This document shows, piece by piece, positions 10,794-22,329 of a DNA stretch of 64,000 nt. How positions within the stretch are numbered: position 1 is the stretch's first letter; each line of letters begins with the position of its first letter. A program made the translations under genes and the position numbers. The DNA is from [Phialemoniopsis] sp. UDSM-2020 (taxonomy: Eukaryota > Ascomycota > Sordariomycetes > Thyridiales > Thyridiaceae), in NCBI GenBank assembly GCA_018873225.1, contig JAEILZ010000001.1:2418001-2482000 (forward strand), written 5' to 3'. The notes under the pieces were generated by a model. The model was not told the origin of the DNA. It made no database searches and saw only the letters and a list, made by a program, of their open reading frames with translations.

Positions 10794-10828
10794 GGCACGG
10801 GCACAGGCACAGGCACGCACAGGCACAG
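10794..10828 (+). repeat. GGCACA-type microsatellite
   Basis: Imperfect tandem GGCACA/GGCACG units in about 35 bp of non-coding DNA. Confidence 0.7.
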
Positions 10829-11168
10829 CGGGTTGCTGACACATCCCGCCCGGTGTGAATCCTGCAAGACGTCCGCAGTTGTCAATGACAATAGTCCCGT
10901 CGGGCTAGGCTATTGCCAGGGTTTAGAGTTGCATTGGCGAGTTGTCAGAATGCAACGGCCTGGAGGCGACAAGGAAAACAAAAACAAGGTTGGTCTGGGG
11001 TCAGACGGCTCTTCGGAAGTCAGGGCCTCGCCAGGCTGAAGTTGAGATCAGTAGCTGCATAGGTCTTGGCGCCCCATGACCAAGACAGGTAGGTGGGAAT
11101 GGATCAGATCCATCGATGTAGGTACAGACTGTACGTGTGAGTAAGAATAAACTCGCCGTGAAGCCCCC

Positions 11169-11182
11169 GCGCGCGCGCGCGC
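11169..11182 (+). repeat. (GC)7 dinucleotide run
   Basis: Fourteen alternating G/C bases in non-coding DNA, capable of Z-DNA; no function is claimed. Confidence 0.7.
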
Positions 11183-11788
11183 TAAGTCGACCGGGATCGC
11201 GGGATCCACGACAATCTTGCCGCTCTCCCGCCACCATTCCCCAACCGGTCACGCACGGGGGCTGCCCTCCGCATTTCGCTCGCAATTTCCGAATTACGTG
11301 TGCCTTGATGAGCCGGCCTTCTTACTTCTTTTGGTATTCTTTGCAAATCCGTTACGAAGGTATCGACTCTTTGGTGGAGGGGGAACCCAGTATCTAAACG
11401 TATTTGGGGTTCGGATGTTCAAACATACTGCAATTCTTCTTGAAATAATGCTTTGATATATCAGGAGAGTAAGAAACTAACTATATCATCGAGAAACCCT
11501 TTTGATTCCTAACCCTGCAACGCCGAGAATACCTATGAACAATTGCAAATTTGTTGCAAAGGGGCCAATATCCATACTGATGGTCCCTTGGAACCCAGTA
11601 GTAAAGAAACATTTCCCAGCCTGTCCAAGACCCTTGCCCTCATGATATCATTGCAAGTGCCACGCAGAGGTGCAAACTCCAAGAAACAACAACAGGATGC
11701 CAATCACCAACCCACACAATGACTTCAGCAACAAAGCAAAAAGCGTTATGTACGGGATATCTCAATCGAGTAACAAGACATTGACAGC

Positions 11789-13781
11789 TTAGTCCGTAGC
11801 CATCCGAAGCGTAGGGTACAGTGGCCGCTCGGTGGGCTTGTCCTTGTGCGAGTCGATCGACATGGGGTCGTAGCGCTGCTGCTCCCGCATCTCCTCATAG
11901 TCGTGTCTCTTGAGACGGTCCTTGACGTACTCCCGGAGATACTCAATGAGTCTGACGTTCTGGACCCATTGCTCGTAAGACTCGGGCTCGCTGCTCGAGT
12001 CCGATGCGTCCGAGGGGGAGCTGACGGACGACATGGCCGACTCGCTGGCCCTGGGAGTCGCAGACCTGTCCTCCCTAGAGTGTCGGCTAGCAGCCTGGAG
12101 CATGCCACCAGACAGCCGGCGCTCGATAGGGTTGAAGCTAGAACCCAGGGTCGAGGTGGGGGTGGAGCCGGGGTAGGCTACACCAGACACGGCGGGGAGG
12201 CTGGGATAGGCGACCTGGGTGGTAGAACCTTGACGGGAGCCTGGCGACAGAGCAGAAGACGACGCGCCCGGCGAGTGACCAGAGGTGTAGGACATGCTGC
12301 TGGACGGAGGAGTGACAGCGGGAGAGCCACTGTGCGACGATGAGACAGCCGTGATGGGAGACTGGATGTGGGCAGCGGAGACGTTGGTAGCATAGTGATC
12401 ATTGACGATGGTGGGGCGCGTAGCGGGAGACTGGTGGCGCATGTCGAAACCGTGGGGGTAGTGAGGGTTCGGGGGAGAGCCCGAGTTCTCGTAGACGGTA
12501 GACTGCATCTGCTCCAGAATCTGATCAATCTGCTGGAGATCATCCTTAGTGCGCAGGCTGGGCATGGGAGGCAGATAGTAGTGCTGAGCCAGGGGTCCGG
12601 CGTGGGAGGCAGGGCCGCCGACGGGAATAGCGCTGGGAGGTGGGGGCGCAGCCATGTACTCTGCGCCTATGCCACCAGTCTGGATGGCCAGAGCTCCGTG
12701 CAAGGGCAGCAGGGACCGGCCGACCTGAGCATAGGACGACGGGTCGACCTGGCGGCGCTTGGCACTGCCGAAGAAGTCGTTAATGTCATCGAAGCCGCGC
12801 TTGCGGGCGTCATAGGCAGCAGCCTGGTGGCCGAGGTAGTCGCCGCGGGGGTTCAGGGGTTGCTGAAAGTACAGAGGACCTCCGTAGGACGGGGCAGGCT
12901 GGGAATAGTAACTAGCGTGTCCATTGGGGTGCGGCTGACCATAGGCGGCCGTGTTAGTACGAATGTGGCCATTGTGGTCATAGTAGCTGGAGGGAGCTGC
13001 GAGGCGTATTAGCCTCAAATTGAAATAATTTGAGCAGATGGAAATGCCCGTGTTGGGGAGGGGGGAGGGGAAGGGGAGGAGGTGCAGGGGGCAGCAAAGA
13101 ACTGTGTATACATACCTTTGCCAGGGTGGGTGCGGTAAGCGCCGGCGAGACCAACGTTCTGGTCCTGGGGCGACCGGCCGTTGAGGACCGAGTCGTCGGC
13201 ATGGGTCTTGACATGCTTCTTCAGGTCCTGGGGACGCTTGAAGGACTTGCCACAGAAGTCGCACTTGTGCGGCTTGAGCGGGACATGGACGCGGATGTGC
13301 GAGGTGATGTGGTCACGCTTGACGGTAGTGGTGCGGCACGAGTTCCATTGGCAAGTCAGGTTGAGGTTGTTGGTGCTCTTCCTGCCGACGTGACGCTCAC
13401 AAATGTGATCCTTGAGAGTTTGAAGTTAGTCAATTGTTATGCGTCGATCAAATCTCATCTCATCTCATTCAGTCTCATTCCGTCTCATCCTTCGGTGTAC
13501 CCCAGAGAGGTAAATTGAAGATGAAATGGAAGTCGGATGAGATAAGATGAGATTGAAAGCGTGAGGAATGAGTGACGACTTACATAAAGAGCCTCGGCAG
13601 CGGGGAAGCGCTCATTGCACTGGTTCCAGCGGCAGACAAGGCTGTCGTCGTTGTTGGAAGACTGCTGCGAGGTAGAGGTGGCCGAGGTCGAGGGCGCAGG
13701 GGTGCTGCTGGCATTTGATGCGGCCGAGCTCGACGACTGCACGCCGGCGTCCTGGGTCTGAGTGCCGGCCGAAGACGACAT
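11789..13781 (-). CDS. pacC: PacC/Rim101 pH-responsive zinc-finger regulator
   Basis: Predicted 566 aa from three exons (13781-13584, 13410-13116, 12996-11789; donors GTAAGT and GTATGT). Three C2H2 fingers lie at about residues 49-150: CRWNQC...HICERH (split by intron 1), CQWNSC...HIRVH and CDFCGKSF...HVKTH. This is the PacC trio that binds 5'-GCCARG. A Ser/Thr-rich N-terminus, a basic patch ([20 protein letters not shown]) and a low-complexity middle follow. The C-terminal inhibitory region has the conserved [18 protein letters not shown] helix and two YPXL motifs (YPSL at 428-431, YPTL at 558-561), the type recognised by PalA/Rim20. PacC is activated at alkaline ambient pH by two-step proteolysis, then induces alkaline and represses acid genes. 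Upstream DNA is rich in its own target site. Confidence 0.96.
13411..13583 (-). other. pacC intron 1 with long inverted repeat
   Basis: The 173-nt intron splits the first zinc finger. Two 20-nt arms, 13451-13470 (CTCATCTCATCTCATT type) and 13535-13554, are complementary at 18 of 20 positions; in the transcript a 19th position can pair as G-U. The arms start about 29 nt from the donor and 40 nt from the acceptor, so the predicted stem would pull the splice sites together. Confidence 0.65.
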
Positions 13782-16700
13782 TTTGTGAGGAGATACGGGA
13801 TACGGGGACGAGACGGGTGGTCTGTGCTGAATGCCAAGACCGGGGGGTCTGGTCAACCTTTTTTGGGTTGGGTTGTGTGTGGCTGAAAGCTGGCTGGTGC
13901 TGTGGCCGGTCTTATATGAGACCGAAGGGACAGTCCAGTCGTGTGCCTTTCTGCGAGTGCCGTCTGGGGGTGCCCTTTGGACTAGTATGAAAAGAGTAGG
14001 GTAGAGTAAACTGCTGATGGTGCTGGCTGGCTGCCTATTTGACTGGTGGGCGGTCTTGTCGTGAACCACACTCTGAGCGTACCAACAAGATCTTGGTTGT
14101 ATTTGAACGAGGGAACCCAGACTTTGAGAATTCCGGAAAACAGTCGAGATGAAATACTTTTGGAAAAGAAGAGCGATGCGTCCCCCCTTCTGGGGGAGAG
14201 AGCGCGAGAGAGCGTCTCATTATGTCTTTATTATGACCATCCACGGTTTGGGCGAGCCCTGGCGTGAGTCTTGGCAAATTCTCTTGGCAGTCGGGGCCTC
14301 GGACGGGCCTTGCCCATGATTGGCTGGCCCAGAAGTCAGTTGCCCGACCCAAGTAGCCTCTGATGCCGCTGTACTTGACTGTGGCGAGTCAGAAGGTGGA
14401 GGCGAAAAGTATTCTTTAGCTGGAGGACTTGGAGTGCCAAGAGACGCCAAGGCAATGCCAAGTCTTGGCATTACTGGCAAAGTCTTGGCGTCGGTCCACT
14501 GCCTCGCAAATGGAACCTCCCCAGGCGGAGCCCGGCCTTGTGAGCCACCACCACCTGTGCTCTTTGGCTCTATCGCCATCCATCCATCGTCTTTTCCTCT
14601 CTCCCTCTCTTTCCTCTCAATCTGTTCTTTGGCTTCCCACACCCTAGTTTTTTTCGGTTTGCCCCTGCCTGTGCTGCATCCCCCTCCATCTCTGACTTAC
14701 CTACTTGTAGATACTTGCTCATCATTCATCTCGTTTTGGGCGGGGAGGGTCCAGACTTTTCGCTTATTCCCACCGTCCGCCGTTGCCGACTCTTTTACTC
14801 TGCAATCGCCGTAAGAGTCTTTGAAATAAAAGCAATACCTACTTTACAGATCATGCTTAACCTAGAAAGTGGAGTTTCGCTTGGTCACGTCAGATCCAAA
14901 CCCGAAAACCGCTTTGCTGTTCCTCATGCTTCGTTTGTCTCTACCGCTTACGGTAAGGTACAGTAGTGACAACTGATAAGATGATCTCTCTGCTGTGAGA
15001 GCGCGCTTGGGAGGGGGAGACAACCTTACACCTCTCTACTCTCCGTGAGCATCGTAGGGCAGACTGTCTGAACAACTGCGCATTTTCCACAGATCTGCCA
15101 TATATCGACAGATCAGTCGAGTCCTCGCAAAACGGCGCGCGGCAACGCCATCACCCTCAACCACGTGTGTGCGACTTACAAGAGTCGATCTACAGACACA
15201 AGCACTTTTTGCCCTCTGTGCCAAGCCCTTGTCCTCCGCCGCCAAGGCTCTGGGCAGGCTTGTCGTTTTCCCCTTGTGCCATTCTGCCGTTGAGGGCCAA
15301 GAAACAGCCAAGACCCAGGGGGGGTCCTGTGGGTACAAGTCTATTTGTCTGTTTGGTGCGCGCGGGTGCCCATTGCGCTGCACAGCCTCACCCACCTCTG
15401 GTCTTGGCATCCTGCCCGTCCTGGCGATTGATATGACACTTCCGAGGGCGCCGAGCCTGTTTGGCACGACTGCCCTGCGGAGCAATGAGCGAATCCAAGA
15501 AAGCTTTGCATTCTCTGCTGCTCTTGGACACGCGCGTCACGCAGGCTCGAAGGATGCGGGAAAGACCAAGTACTCCGTCTCCCCAGCCGGCAGCCAGTAT
15601 CGTGTTGTAGCCAGGTCATCAGTCTCGATGGCGGTCCTTTTACAAAATGGCTGACCGACATTTCAGCTCAGAGTAAGTATCTACTTATCGGCAACCGGAA
15701 AGCAGAAGGAAAATGAAGGCCGCCGCCTGCGCTCTACCGCGACTCCGGGTTGCCGCTAGCAAGTCAAGCACACGCTTGTCTCGCCACGCAGGGCGAAACC
15801 ATCCAGTTCCTGGGTACCGCTACTGAACCCTTGATCGGCCCCGTGACACACGCCTTCCCCATCACTTTGTCGCCATTCCTTGGCCTGGTCTTGGCAATCA
15901 TTCGACTTTTGCCCAGAAATGCCCAGCTTCGCCAGGAGTGCGGAGAGAGGCTCTTGGCCTTGTCTTGTCCTTTCTCTCTCTGCACCCACCGACATATCCA
16001 AGACTGCCTATCGTAAGGGTTCTCTGGGCGGAGAATGGCTCGGCTTCTGCATTTCACCCATGTGCCGTTCGTTCCACGTCCCAAGATCCCAAGCAGCCGC
16101 CTATCCGCATGATAATTCCACTCTGTCAGGGCACGGGGAGAGTGCAGACCTTGGCGGTCTGCCTCGGCATTCTTGGCCTGGCTTGGACTGACGAGGCGTG
16201 ACGATCGAAGCGACGTGTCCACGTTTTCCTTCGTGTCTCCTCACTAAGCTTTGTCGCGTGAACGGTCAACTGACTGTGTTCCGACATTGTCATCCCATGT
16301 GTAAATGTTCAGGCTGCTAGAAGTATACGGTGTTGGATCACCCACTACCCATACTACTAACACAAGGAGTAAACTACTCTATGTATGCTTATTATGTAGT
16401 GGGACAATCATATGTAATCCTTCAAGGTTTCCTATCGCTGGGGACTGATCGGTCAATATTTGAGGAACATCTGGAAGAGAGGCCATTTTCTGATGCCCGC
16501 TTACAATCTTAGCTATGATTACACTACTTACGAAGGCCTGGCACGTAGATAACTGGGCTTGAGCATCAGATAAGCATGTATCATGATAGTCGCGCAAGGG
16601 AGCAGGCATATCTCCTCGACATGCCTAGGGATCTAGCCCTATGCCTACTCCACGAAAACCGTAGCTCCTCCCCGCACGGCAAGCACTTATCAGATCAAGC

Positions 16701-17759
16701 CCTGATAATCTGGGCACATCTGGGCATATCTGGGCACACAGGCCAAAAAGGAACAACTCGATAAGTTTGGGGATGACCGCGAGTGGTGACAAGCGATCAA
16801 CGAATTCCATTTCTTGTTTGGGAATCAGAGCTTCAAAAACCCAATAAGACTAGAGTAGCTAATCCGTATCATCGCCATAAAAAAAAAAGGGGTTGCAGCT
16901 ATTTTGTTTTGATTTTCCTGCCTCCTTCTCTTCGTGTCCTCATATTGATGAAGACGTCCATCCCAAAAGGACCCTAGAGTCTCTTCTGTTTTGATTTTGC
17001 CCAAGTGCTTTCCAAGCAGTACGGCATAACCGAACCTTCCAGTCCAAGGTCTCTCCCGTTCCATAGGACCAATGCGACTCTCATATGAACCATGTTCCCT
17101 TTTCTTCCGGGAACCGCCGCCTCGCTCCACTAATGCAGGTGTTCAACAAAGTGAAGAGAGCCTCCCTTGTCGTCATATTAAAAAATCCATAATCCCAAAC
17201 CAAAGGGCCATCCTATCAGGCAGACCTGACACCAACGCGTATGGTGACCTGCCCATTTCCGTCGTCTTCTCCCCACAAAGGTGTTGAAAGTGGAGTTATC
17301 CTTCCCAGCAAGAACATAAATCGTGAATTAAGGTGATGTGATAGCGTAGAGGGGTATAAAATGGTAGTGTGTGCAATGAATTCCCATCCTCCAGGGTTGA
17401 GTAGAATGCGTTTGTGTCAGAGCATCCCTGGAGATCGAGCGTCGTATGCACAAGTAAAGTGGTGAATGTGAAAGGGGCAGTGAAGAGCGAAAACCGCTGT
17501 TTCCAGACCGGCAAAGACTTGCTTCCGTCGAGAGTTACCGTGAACGCCGTGGACGTGGCGCCCGATGTGGAAGGAGTGATGCAAACTGATCAAAGAGGGC
17601 GCCGCCTCGATCAGATGGGACGATAGTCCCTAGAGCCGCCAGGTCCAACCCATCCAGACCCAAGGCCAAGTGTAGCCCAAAGGTTATCCCACAGGAGAAA
17701 GATGCTGCTCGTATGTGCCAAAGAAAAAAACAAAACGCCCGCCTGATGCAAATGTGGTG
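13782..17759. other. long pacC upstream region
   Basis: About 4 kb without a recognisable gene between the pacC start and the 3' end of the Stb3-like gene. The segment 14270-16180 is crowded with GCCAAG/CTTGGC. Around 14580-14720 the plus strand is strongly C/T rich. From about 16300 to 17000 the DNA is AT rich with short runs (for example poly-A near 16880) and no coding signature. A long transcript leader with introns is possible. Confidence 0.5.
14270..16177. promoter_or_regulatory. cluster of 16 PacC core sites (GCCAAG/CTTGGC)
   Basis: GCCAAG occurs at 14436, 14446, 14457, 15220, 15241 and 15307; CTTGGC occurs at 14270, 14283, 14464, 14484, 15403, 15879, 15890, 15953, 16150 and 16172 (first bases). 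A random 1.9-kb stretch should have about one such hexamer on both strands. Five copies fall within 54 bp (14436-14489), and two form an inverted pair with one base between them (14457-14469). PacC binds GCCARG, and autoregulation of pacC is known in Aspergillus; direct control here is inferred. Confidence 0.7.
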
Positions 17760-18848
17760 TTATACAGAACCCAGTCGAAGGAGGGCTTCGACCGCGTCGC
17801 GTTCCTGGGCGTCGGAACCCATGGCAGTGAACGCGAAATCACGGGCTCCTTGGGGCTCGCGCGCCATGCCAACGGCATAAGATGCGGATCGCATCCCAGG
17901 GCCCGAAGCAGCTGAACGCGACATGAACCCAGGTTGTGCCGACTTGGAGTAAGAGGTTGCGCGAAGTGCTACTGCACCCATCGCGGCCCAGTCTTCATCG
18001 TCGGTGGCGTCCTCAGGATCGTCGTTCATCACAACATCGTCGTCCGGAGCCTCCGAGCAAGAGGCCGAAGCTGATCCGTCCATGGACATCCTGTCAGCCT
18101 CGTGTTCCATCATCATGATGTCGCGGTCGTCGTGGGAGAATGCCGCCGACTCGCCAGGGCTGGCTCTCCGTCCAGCCAGACGCGCCCTCTCCGCGTTCCA
18201 TCCAGATCCTTGGGTGATGGGGATCCCAGACGGGTGTGAGGTGGGCGCGCCACTCGTGGGCGACAGCCGTTCGGTGCTTGGAGCGCGTCGCGGCTGACCC
18301 CGTCGTCGCGCATCCCAACGTCCCCAGCCGACCTTCTCAAACTCGACGTCGCCTTCCAGTCCGCCACCTTCGCCTCCGCTCCCTCGGCCTTCTAGTGCGC
18401 CCACTACCAGTCTTCGTGCCTTCGCAGGTGGTATGCCGGCAAAGCCAGGGACAGACGTCGTGAGGTAGCCCATGACATGGCGAATCGCGAGGGGACCGTG
18501 ATTCAGCAGAATCTCTGGGAGATGGTACTTGGCCAGCATCGATGGCGTGATAGCGCCGGCAGAGTCGAACGGAGGAGATCCGAAAGCACTGACGTTGCCA
18601 GATGCTCGACGCTCGGCGTCTTGCGCTTCGTGCAGATCGAGGTCCGAGTCGATAGCCTCGAGCTTCGCCTTCTGCAGCTGGGCCTTGAGCCCGTGAGGAG
18701 GCAGGGCAGGAGAGATCGAGTTGGGAGGGGTGGGAAGGGGAAGAGGGTGAGCTCTCGTCACAGGGACGCTCCGGGCCGCTACACCAGCTAAGGTGTCTCG
18801 GGGGGAGGTCGCATGGATATCGCGAACAGCAGATGCCATAGTTGCCAT
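17760..18848 (-). CDS. Stb3-like Sin3-binding protein
   Basis: Intronless, 362 aa. Residues about 105-150 (LAKYHLPEILLNHGPLAIRHVMGYL...GIPPAKARRLVVGALE) match the conserved block of the putative Sin3-binding (Stb3) family. In yeast Stb3 binds the ribosomal RNA processing element in promoters of ribosome-biogenesis genes and recruits the Sin3/Rpd3 deacetylase. A short VEFEKVGWGRWDARRRG motif follows. The rest is Pro/Ser-rich with an acidic patch (DDDVVMNDDPEDATDDEDW, about 270-290) and looks disordered. The first Met (18848) is followed by another at 18839; either could be used. DNA-binding specificity is inherited from the family, not visible here. Confidence 0.82.
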   Translation of the reverse strand: MATMASAVRDIHATSPRDTLAGVAARSVPVTRAHPLPLPTPPNSISPALPPHGLKAQLQKAKLEAIDSDLDLHEAQDAERRASGNVSAFGSPPFDSAGAITPSMLAKYHLPEILLNHGPLAIRHVMGYLTTSVPGFAGIPPAKARRLVVGALEGRGSGGEGGGLEGDVEFEKVGWGRWDARRRGQPRRAPSTERLSPTSGAPTSHPSGIPITQGSGWNAERARLAGRRASPGESAAFSHDDRDIMMMEHEADRMSMDGSASASCSEAPDDDVVMNDDPEDATDDEDWAAMGAVALRATSYSKSAQPGFMSRSAASGPGMRSASYAVGMAREPQGARDFAFTAMGSDAQERDAVEALLRLGSV

Positions 18849-21800
18849 ATTGACAAATTTGAGTCCGAGTTTTGCTTCGAGACGTGTCTGCGACGCAAAA
18901 TATCAAGTTAGAATAATGAGCGACCGAGGCGGAGGTGGTTTGCGACGCGTCGCCTCTGGCAGGAGAGGCAGCCGTTTGTAGGTGTGGAGCGTGGTGGAAG
19001 AGAGATGCTCTCTGAGTCACTAAGGCACTTACAGTACAGTCCGAAGCAAAGATAGGCGTATCGGAGATAAACTGTTGGTCTGATAGTTGGAAGATATCAG
19101 GGCCAATAGTGAGCAGGCAAGGATGGCAAAGCTGATGCGACTATCGTGCTGTGACAGGAGATGACTCTCGATATTGAATCGTGTGAATAAATTCGTCTTG
19201 CTTGTTGTCTTTGGAGGATCAAGAGAGGGAAGGGGAGGGAAAGGGAGCGCAGGGGCGCCGTGTATTATGAAGGGCTGCCTTCGTAAAGTGCCAACATGAC
19301 GGGGGGGCGCAAGTAGGGCCAAGTGCAGCAGCCAGCCAGTTTCCTTGCTTCCCTGGCGTTGCGACAATGACTGATTGAGTGACTGCCAGAGCGATGGGAA
19401 TGACTTGGGGGGTACCGGAAAGAGACGGGGGGGCCAAAGGAGCGAGCCCAGAGAGAGGAGACGATGGCTTGGGCGAAAGGGGGGTGGTGTGTGTGGATGA
19501 AAAAGAGTACTGGATGGTGGACATGCGCCCAGAGCCAAGTGACTAACACCAAATTGGGGAGTGCGCCTAGTCCATAATTCTGGAACAGCTGATAAGAAGC
19601 CCTGTGCGAATCCCATTTGACTTTTACTGTGTCTTTTGTTCGCCTGCAGCACGTTCGAACAATCAGCCATCGACCATCAAGTGCAGCCCTGTTTTGTGTT
19701 CCTGGTTGAGAGCTGACACCGACTGACAAGCAGTGGCTTGAACCTTCTTGCGTGCTTGCTCACAGATTGAATTCAGCAGCTGTTTGTTGTCTTCTTTTTG
19801 ACGCAAAAGATAAGGAAACAAAACGATGCTACAGAAAGTGCAATGCACCGGATTTTCTTTCCGGTCTTTCATCCATGCACATGTCAAAGGGGGAAAATAC
19901 AGGGGGGGCAAGGTACATACATGATGGTGCGTGTCGAGCCCAAACCTACTAGACAAGGCAGCCCCAGGTAAATACTTGCAAGTGTTATTATATCAAATAA
20001 GGGGAATTTCATGGAAGCAAACCGAGTGAGAGCCAATCTCTCGGTATTGTTCCTTTCCCTTTCCTAAAAGGAGAGAGAGAGAGCCAACATGTCTGAAACA
20101 CCGCGCGCCCACTCAATTACTCTCCATCATTTGCCTACAAAGTCAGTCTTGTGGCCAGCGTCCCCTTTGTGCGCCATCAATATCAGTTCGTATGCGAACG
20201 GAGCGTACGGAAAGAGAGTCACAAGCAGGTTTGGGGCAATTATAAGCTTAGCCCTAGGGTAAGGACTTGGTCCCATCGATAGAGAGTAAGATAGATCTCA
20301 GACACAGTGCCCGAATATCTGTGTATTCCTCGTCGTAGGTTTTCAAGCCCATCCCTGCCGGGAAAGCCTACTGGATTTCCTTGGAACCATCAAACATCGT
20401 CAGTCGCCGAGTTTGATGCGTCCACACTCTCTCACCTCCGCTTCTCCTCTTTCCCTGGGCCCCCTCTCACCCGTCCAACACCGGGGTGAATCGCGGAAAA
20501 TGGGGTTTACGGTAGTTCAAAGGACGCGCGAAAACAGCACCTACGTTGGCGCGTCTTGCGCGTTGTGGGGAGGATGATATGCCCTCTGGTGCTAGCTGCT
20601 CGAAGCTACGCTACTCCGTACTCTACTTCGTACTATGGATCGTGGAGAACGGCCTCCTAGCCACAGACAGGCGCACGAAGCAGCTGGTGGGTGCAAATGG
20701 AATGCGTGATTGACTGATTATGGCTCAGCGCTGCTCCAGTTTTCCCCTCCAGAGCCCACTCGCGGCCCCAGAGTGCTCTAAAACAGGAGAGACGAGAGAG
20801 GTTACGTCGCTCTGTAATGACTTGCCGTAGCTAGTAAGTCTGACGGGGTACATTCGGAGGAAGCAGGAGTCTACTATTCATAGATTGCAATTACGGAGGC
20901 TCTCTTTTTGTGTGCGCACACATCTGACACATCCAGTCAAAATGGCCCGTATCAATATGCGTCATCATCCAAGCAGCAGCCATTTGATTCCCTCGCTTCC
21001 ATCAGTTCCGGTTGGTTGTCGTCGAAACGGAGACACCGGTGGCCCGGCAGCAGCAAGAGGCATATTTGTCATTTGGCATCAGCATCGCACAAACACCTGT
21101 CAATCTCCCGTCTTCTGGGTCCGCTAGGAGCTGGGCTTCCTGGGTCCTTCAGGGCTATTCATTCTCTTGTCGGAAAGGCGCACATTCTTTTCATTTCTGA
21201 CTGTGCTTATCAAAAACCCTAAGCGCGACCGCACTAGTTGTTCCTGGCATTTAATATCCTCGAAGTCTGGATGACGGCATCCAGTTCCTGCAGCTGAACC
21301 AGTCTTGCCAAGTCCAGCCGTCGTCGTGCTCCATCCACGGCGCCGTCGCAAGGTGGCAGGGACCACACCTTGGCCTTCGAAAGAGGGGGGGTGGTGGTGG
21401 TGCAGCGCACACTGTGCCACACCTCTCGATACAGTCACGTTGGACCCGGACAAGTCCATGATTGGCTTGCATCCGGCCACTGCGCGATCGACACACCTGA
21501 CCTTATCCGCCCTTTATCGTTGGACCTGCGAGTCGATCGCCCGTACCGGCCATGTACTTGGCCATATTTCTTCGTGACACCACGACGACTCAGATGTCCG
21601 CGTGTGCAATGTGATTCGACGCGGCGCATGTCTCGTCTCTGTTAGGCCCTGCCCCCAAACACCCAGTCTGCTTTTCCCACGTTTGTGAACATGCCGCGAC
21701 TGGACTTGCAGCGACTCGGGGCCAAGAGGCCCATGTAGCCGACATGCAAGTCACAGAGTCCCCATCGAATCCAAAGATGCTCCGCGCTGCAGAGTCGGGA

Positions 21801-22329
21801 GCTAATGACCCCAACAGCCCTAATGCGAAGCATCGGGCTGCAAAGTCCCTCCAATGCTGCAACCCCGCCGGTTGAACGAGAAACGTGTGCCTGACGATAC
21901 GGCTGTGTTCGTTATCAGTACTGAGGGGTTGCAGCGATCCCAACGCCCGGTCCCGGACCGAGGCCCATATGCACCTCCGATAGATGCCGTTCTCCTTCAG
22001 CCACTTTGTCAACGATGTTTGCCGGAGAAATGGTCGCGATTGTTTCTGCCTGAAGGGGCCGACAACTCCACTTAGGCCTCACAAAGACTTGTGCGATGAC
22101 AGTGTTCTGGAAACATTCTGGTTTGCGGCAACCTCGCAACGTAAGATTCGGACGAGTGCATACTTGCCCCATTCATTTGTTGACTTGCTCAATGATTCGG
22201 CAACAGGTAAAGTGTTTAGTCATTGTTTGTGAAATGTCCTCTCATGGTGGTGTGGTGTCCATATCGATTATTCGCGATTGGTACACCCGGGCTTCTTCTC
22301 AACTGAAATAGCATCGCTTTACCCCGCTA
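18849..22329. other. 3.5-kb non-coding stretch between Stb3-like and top3 genes
   Basis: No open frame here looks like a conserved protein. The 1.2 kb next to the Stb3-like start is, on the minus strand, C/T rich with candidate GT...AG introns, suggesting a long spliced 5' leader. The middle (20-21.2 kb) has mixed composition. The part next to top3 (21.2-22.3 kb) includes its 3' flank. Confidence 0.4.

Larger units (their letters stand above)
9886..11788. other. intergenic region between cdh promoter and pacC 3' end
   Basis: 1.9 kb upstream of cellobiose dehydrogenase and downstream of pacC. Short open frames here show no recognisable protein. It contains a GGCACA-type microsatellite and a (GC)7 run. 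Between about 11400 and 11700 the DNA becomes AT rich, consistent with 3' flank. Confidence 0.4.

Noticed and set aside
18337..19020. 227-codon minus-strand frame overlapping the Stb3-like gene
   Set aside because: It is out of frame with the conserved Sin3-binding block, which lies in the 17760-18848 frame.
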